Part shown: positions 8,707-9,149 of the stretch, in pieces
Layout: each line of letters opens with the position of its first letter
Position numbering within the stretch: the stretch's first letter is position 1
Source of the DNA: Chloroflexota bacterium
GTDB lineage: Bacteria; Chloroflexota; UBA5177; JANWHV01
Direction: 5' to 3'
Length of the DNA stretch: 9,149 nt
Assembly: GCA_025450375.1 (NCBI GenBank)
Contig: JANWHO010000117.1
Location: 1 to 9,149 of the forward strand
Notes under the pieces: model-generated
What the model saw: the letters and a program-made list of their open reading frames with translations, nothing else
What the model was told of the DNA's origin: nothing
Database searches by the model: none
Program-made: the position numbers and the translations under genes

Positions 8707-9149
8707 ATGTCCCTGTTCAACCGTACGCAGGTAGCGCCAGAGATCGCGGCGCGGATTCCCCCAGGTCAGCAACTGACGGTAAAGTGGCCGGTGTTGCAGT
8801 ACGGGAGCGTACCCCGCGTTGATCTGAAAAAATGGCGCTTCGAGGTAAGTGGACTGGTCGAGGCACCGGTAAGCTGGACCTGGGAGGAGTGGCTTGCCCT
8901 CCCTGTTTCCGCCCGGAAGAACGATATCCACTGTGTCACCCGCTGGACCAAGCTGGACAACAACTGGGAGGGCGTCTCTGTTCGGGACGTGCTGGCGCGC
9001 GTCAAGCTCAAACCGGAGGCTACCCACGTCATGGTGCACGCCGAGCATGGATTTACCGCGAACCTGGCCCTCGGAGACTTCGATCGGGAAGAGAATCTGT
9101 TCGCCCGGCTACATAACGGGGAAGAACTGACCGATGAGCATGGCTGGCC
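8707..9149 (+). CDS. Sulfite oxidase-like molybdopterin-dependent oxidoreductase (3' truncated by window)
   Basis: The ATG at 8707 with GGAGA at 8696-8700 opens a frame that runs unbroken to the window end (147 codons plus 2 nt). The sequence matches the oxidoreductase molybdopterin-binding domain (PF00174) of sulfite-oxidase-like enzymes. RIPPGQQLTVKWPVLQYG (16-33) and WRFEVSGLVEAPVSWTWEEW (43-62) are typical N-terminal segments. DIHCVTRWTKLDNNWEGV (73-90) holds Cys76, the expected molybdenum ligand. HGFTANLAL (114-122) and DEHGW (143-147) precede the edge. There is no signal peptide or twin-arginine motif at the N-terminus, so a cytoplasmic form is likely. Substrate and electron partner cannot be inferred. 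An ATG at 8702 is out of frame. The gene is divergent from the ligase gene. Confidence 0.9.
   Translation, partial: MSLFNRTQVAPEIAARIPPGQQLTVKWPVLQYGSVPRVDLKKWRFEVSGLVEAPVSWTWEEWLALPVSARKNDIHCVTRWTKLDNNWEGVSVRDVLARVKLKPEATHVMVHAEHGFTANLALGDFDREENLFARLHNGEELTDEHGW

Overview
The window is a GC-rich bacterial chromosome segment with short intergenic gaps. No rRNA, tRNA, CRISPR array, transposase or phage gene is visible. It carries six protein-coding genes, the first and last cut by the window edges. Codon choice, a DUF6391-type protein, a membrane-protein tail fused to an NHL propeller, and a gyrB-gyrA pair all suggest a Chloroflexota-like or neighbouring Terrabacteria lineage. That placement is an inference from memory of protein families, not a computed one.

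Layout. Nt 1-1859 (+): the 3' end of a large protein whose C-terminus is a six-bladed NHL propeller, then, after 30 bp, a small DUF6391-like membrane protein with HALEH and HPRCGTN motifs. Nt 1860-2090: a gap holding the likely gyrB promoter. Nt 2091-6370 (+): gyrB and gyrA, separated by 8 bp if gyrA starts at its ATG. Both subunits look intact, but GyrA has Gln at the usual quinolone-contact serine and a degenerate GyrA box. Nt 6371-6618: a repeat-rich gap. Nt 6619-6921 (+): a 100-aa single-helix protein resembling a Flp-type pilin. Nt 6918-8432 (-): an O-antigen ligase/Wzy_C-family polytopic membrane protein, convergent with the small gene and sharing its stop through the palindrome CTAG. 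Nt 8433-8706: a second repeat-bearing gap. Nt 8707-9149 (+): the N-terminal part of a molybdopterin-dependent sulfite-oxidase-like oxidoreductase, running off the window.

The most distinctive non-coding signal is a pair of 107-bp palindromic elements at 6411-6517 and 8466-8572. They have identical length, align without gaps when one is reverse-complemented (about 83% identity by my count), carry near-perfect 24-bp terminal inverted repeats, and lie in opposite orientation on either side of the pilin-like/ligase gene pair. The first is also bracketed by a 26-bp direct repeat (25/26) that touches the gyrA stop codon and lies just upstream of the small gene's likely promoter.

Functionally, gyrBA is a housekeeping module for DNA supercoiling. 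The ligase and the pilin-like protein are surface functions, and the NHL protein may be one too. The last gene is a redox enzyme. I see no convincing new defence or mobile system; the repeat family and the GyrA substitutions are the points most worth a second look.
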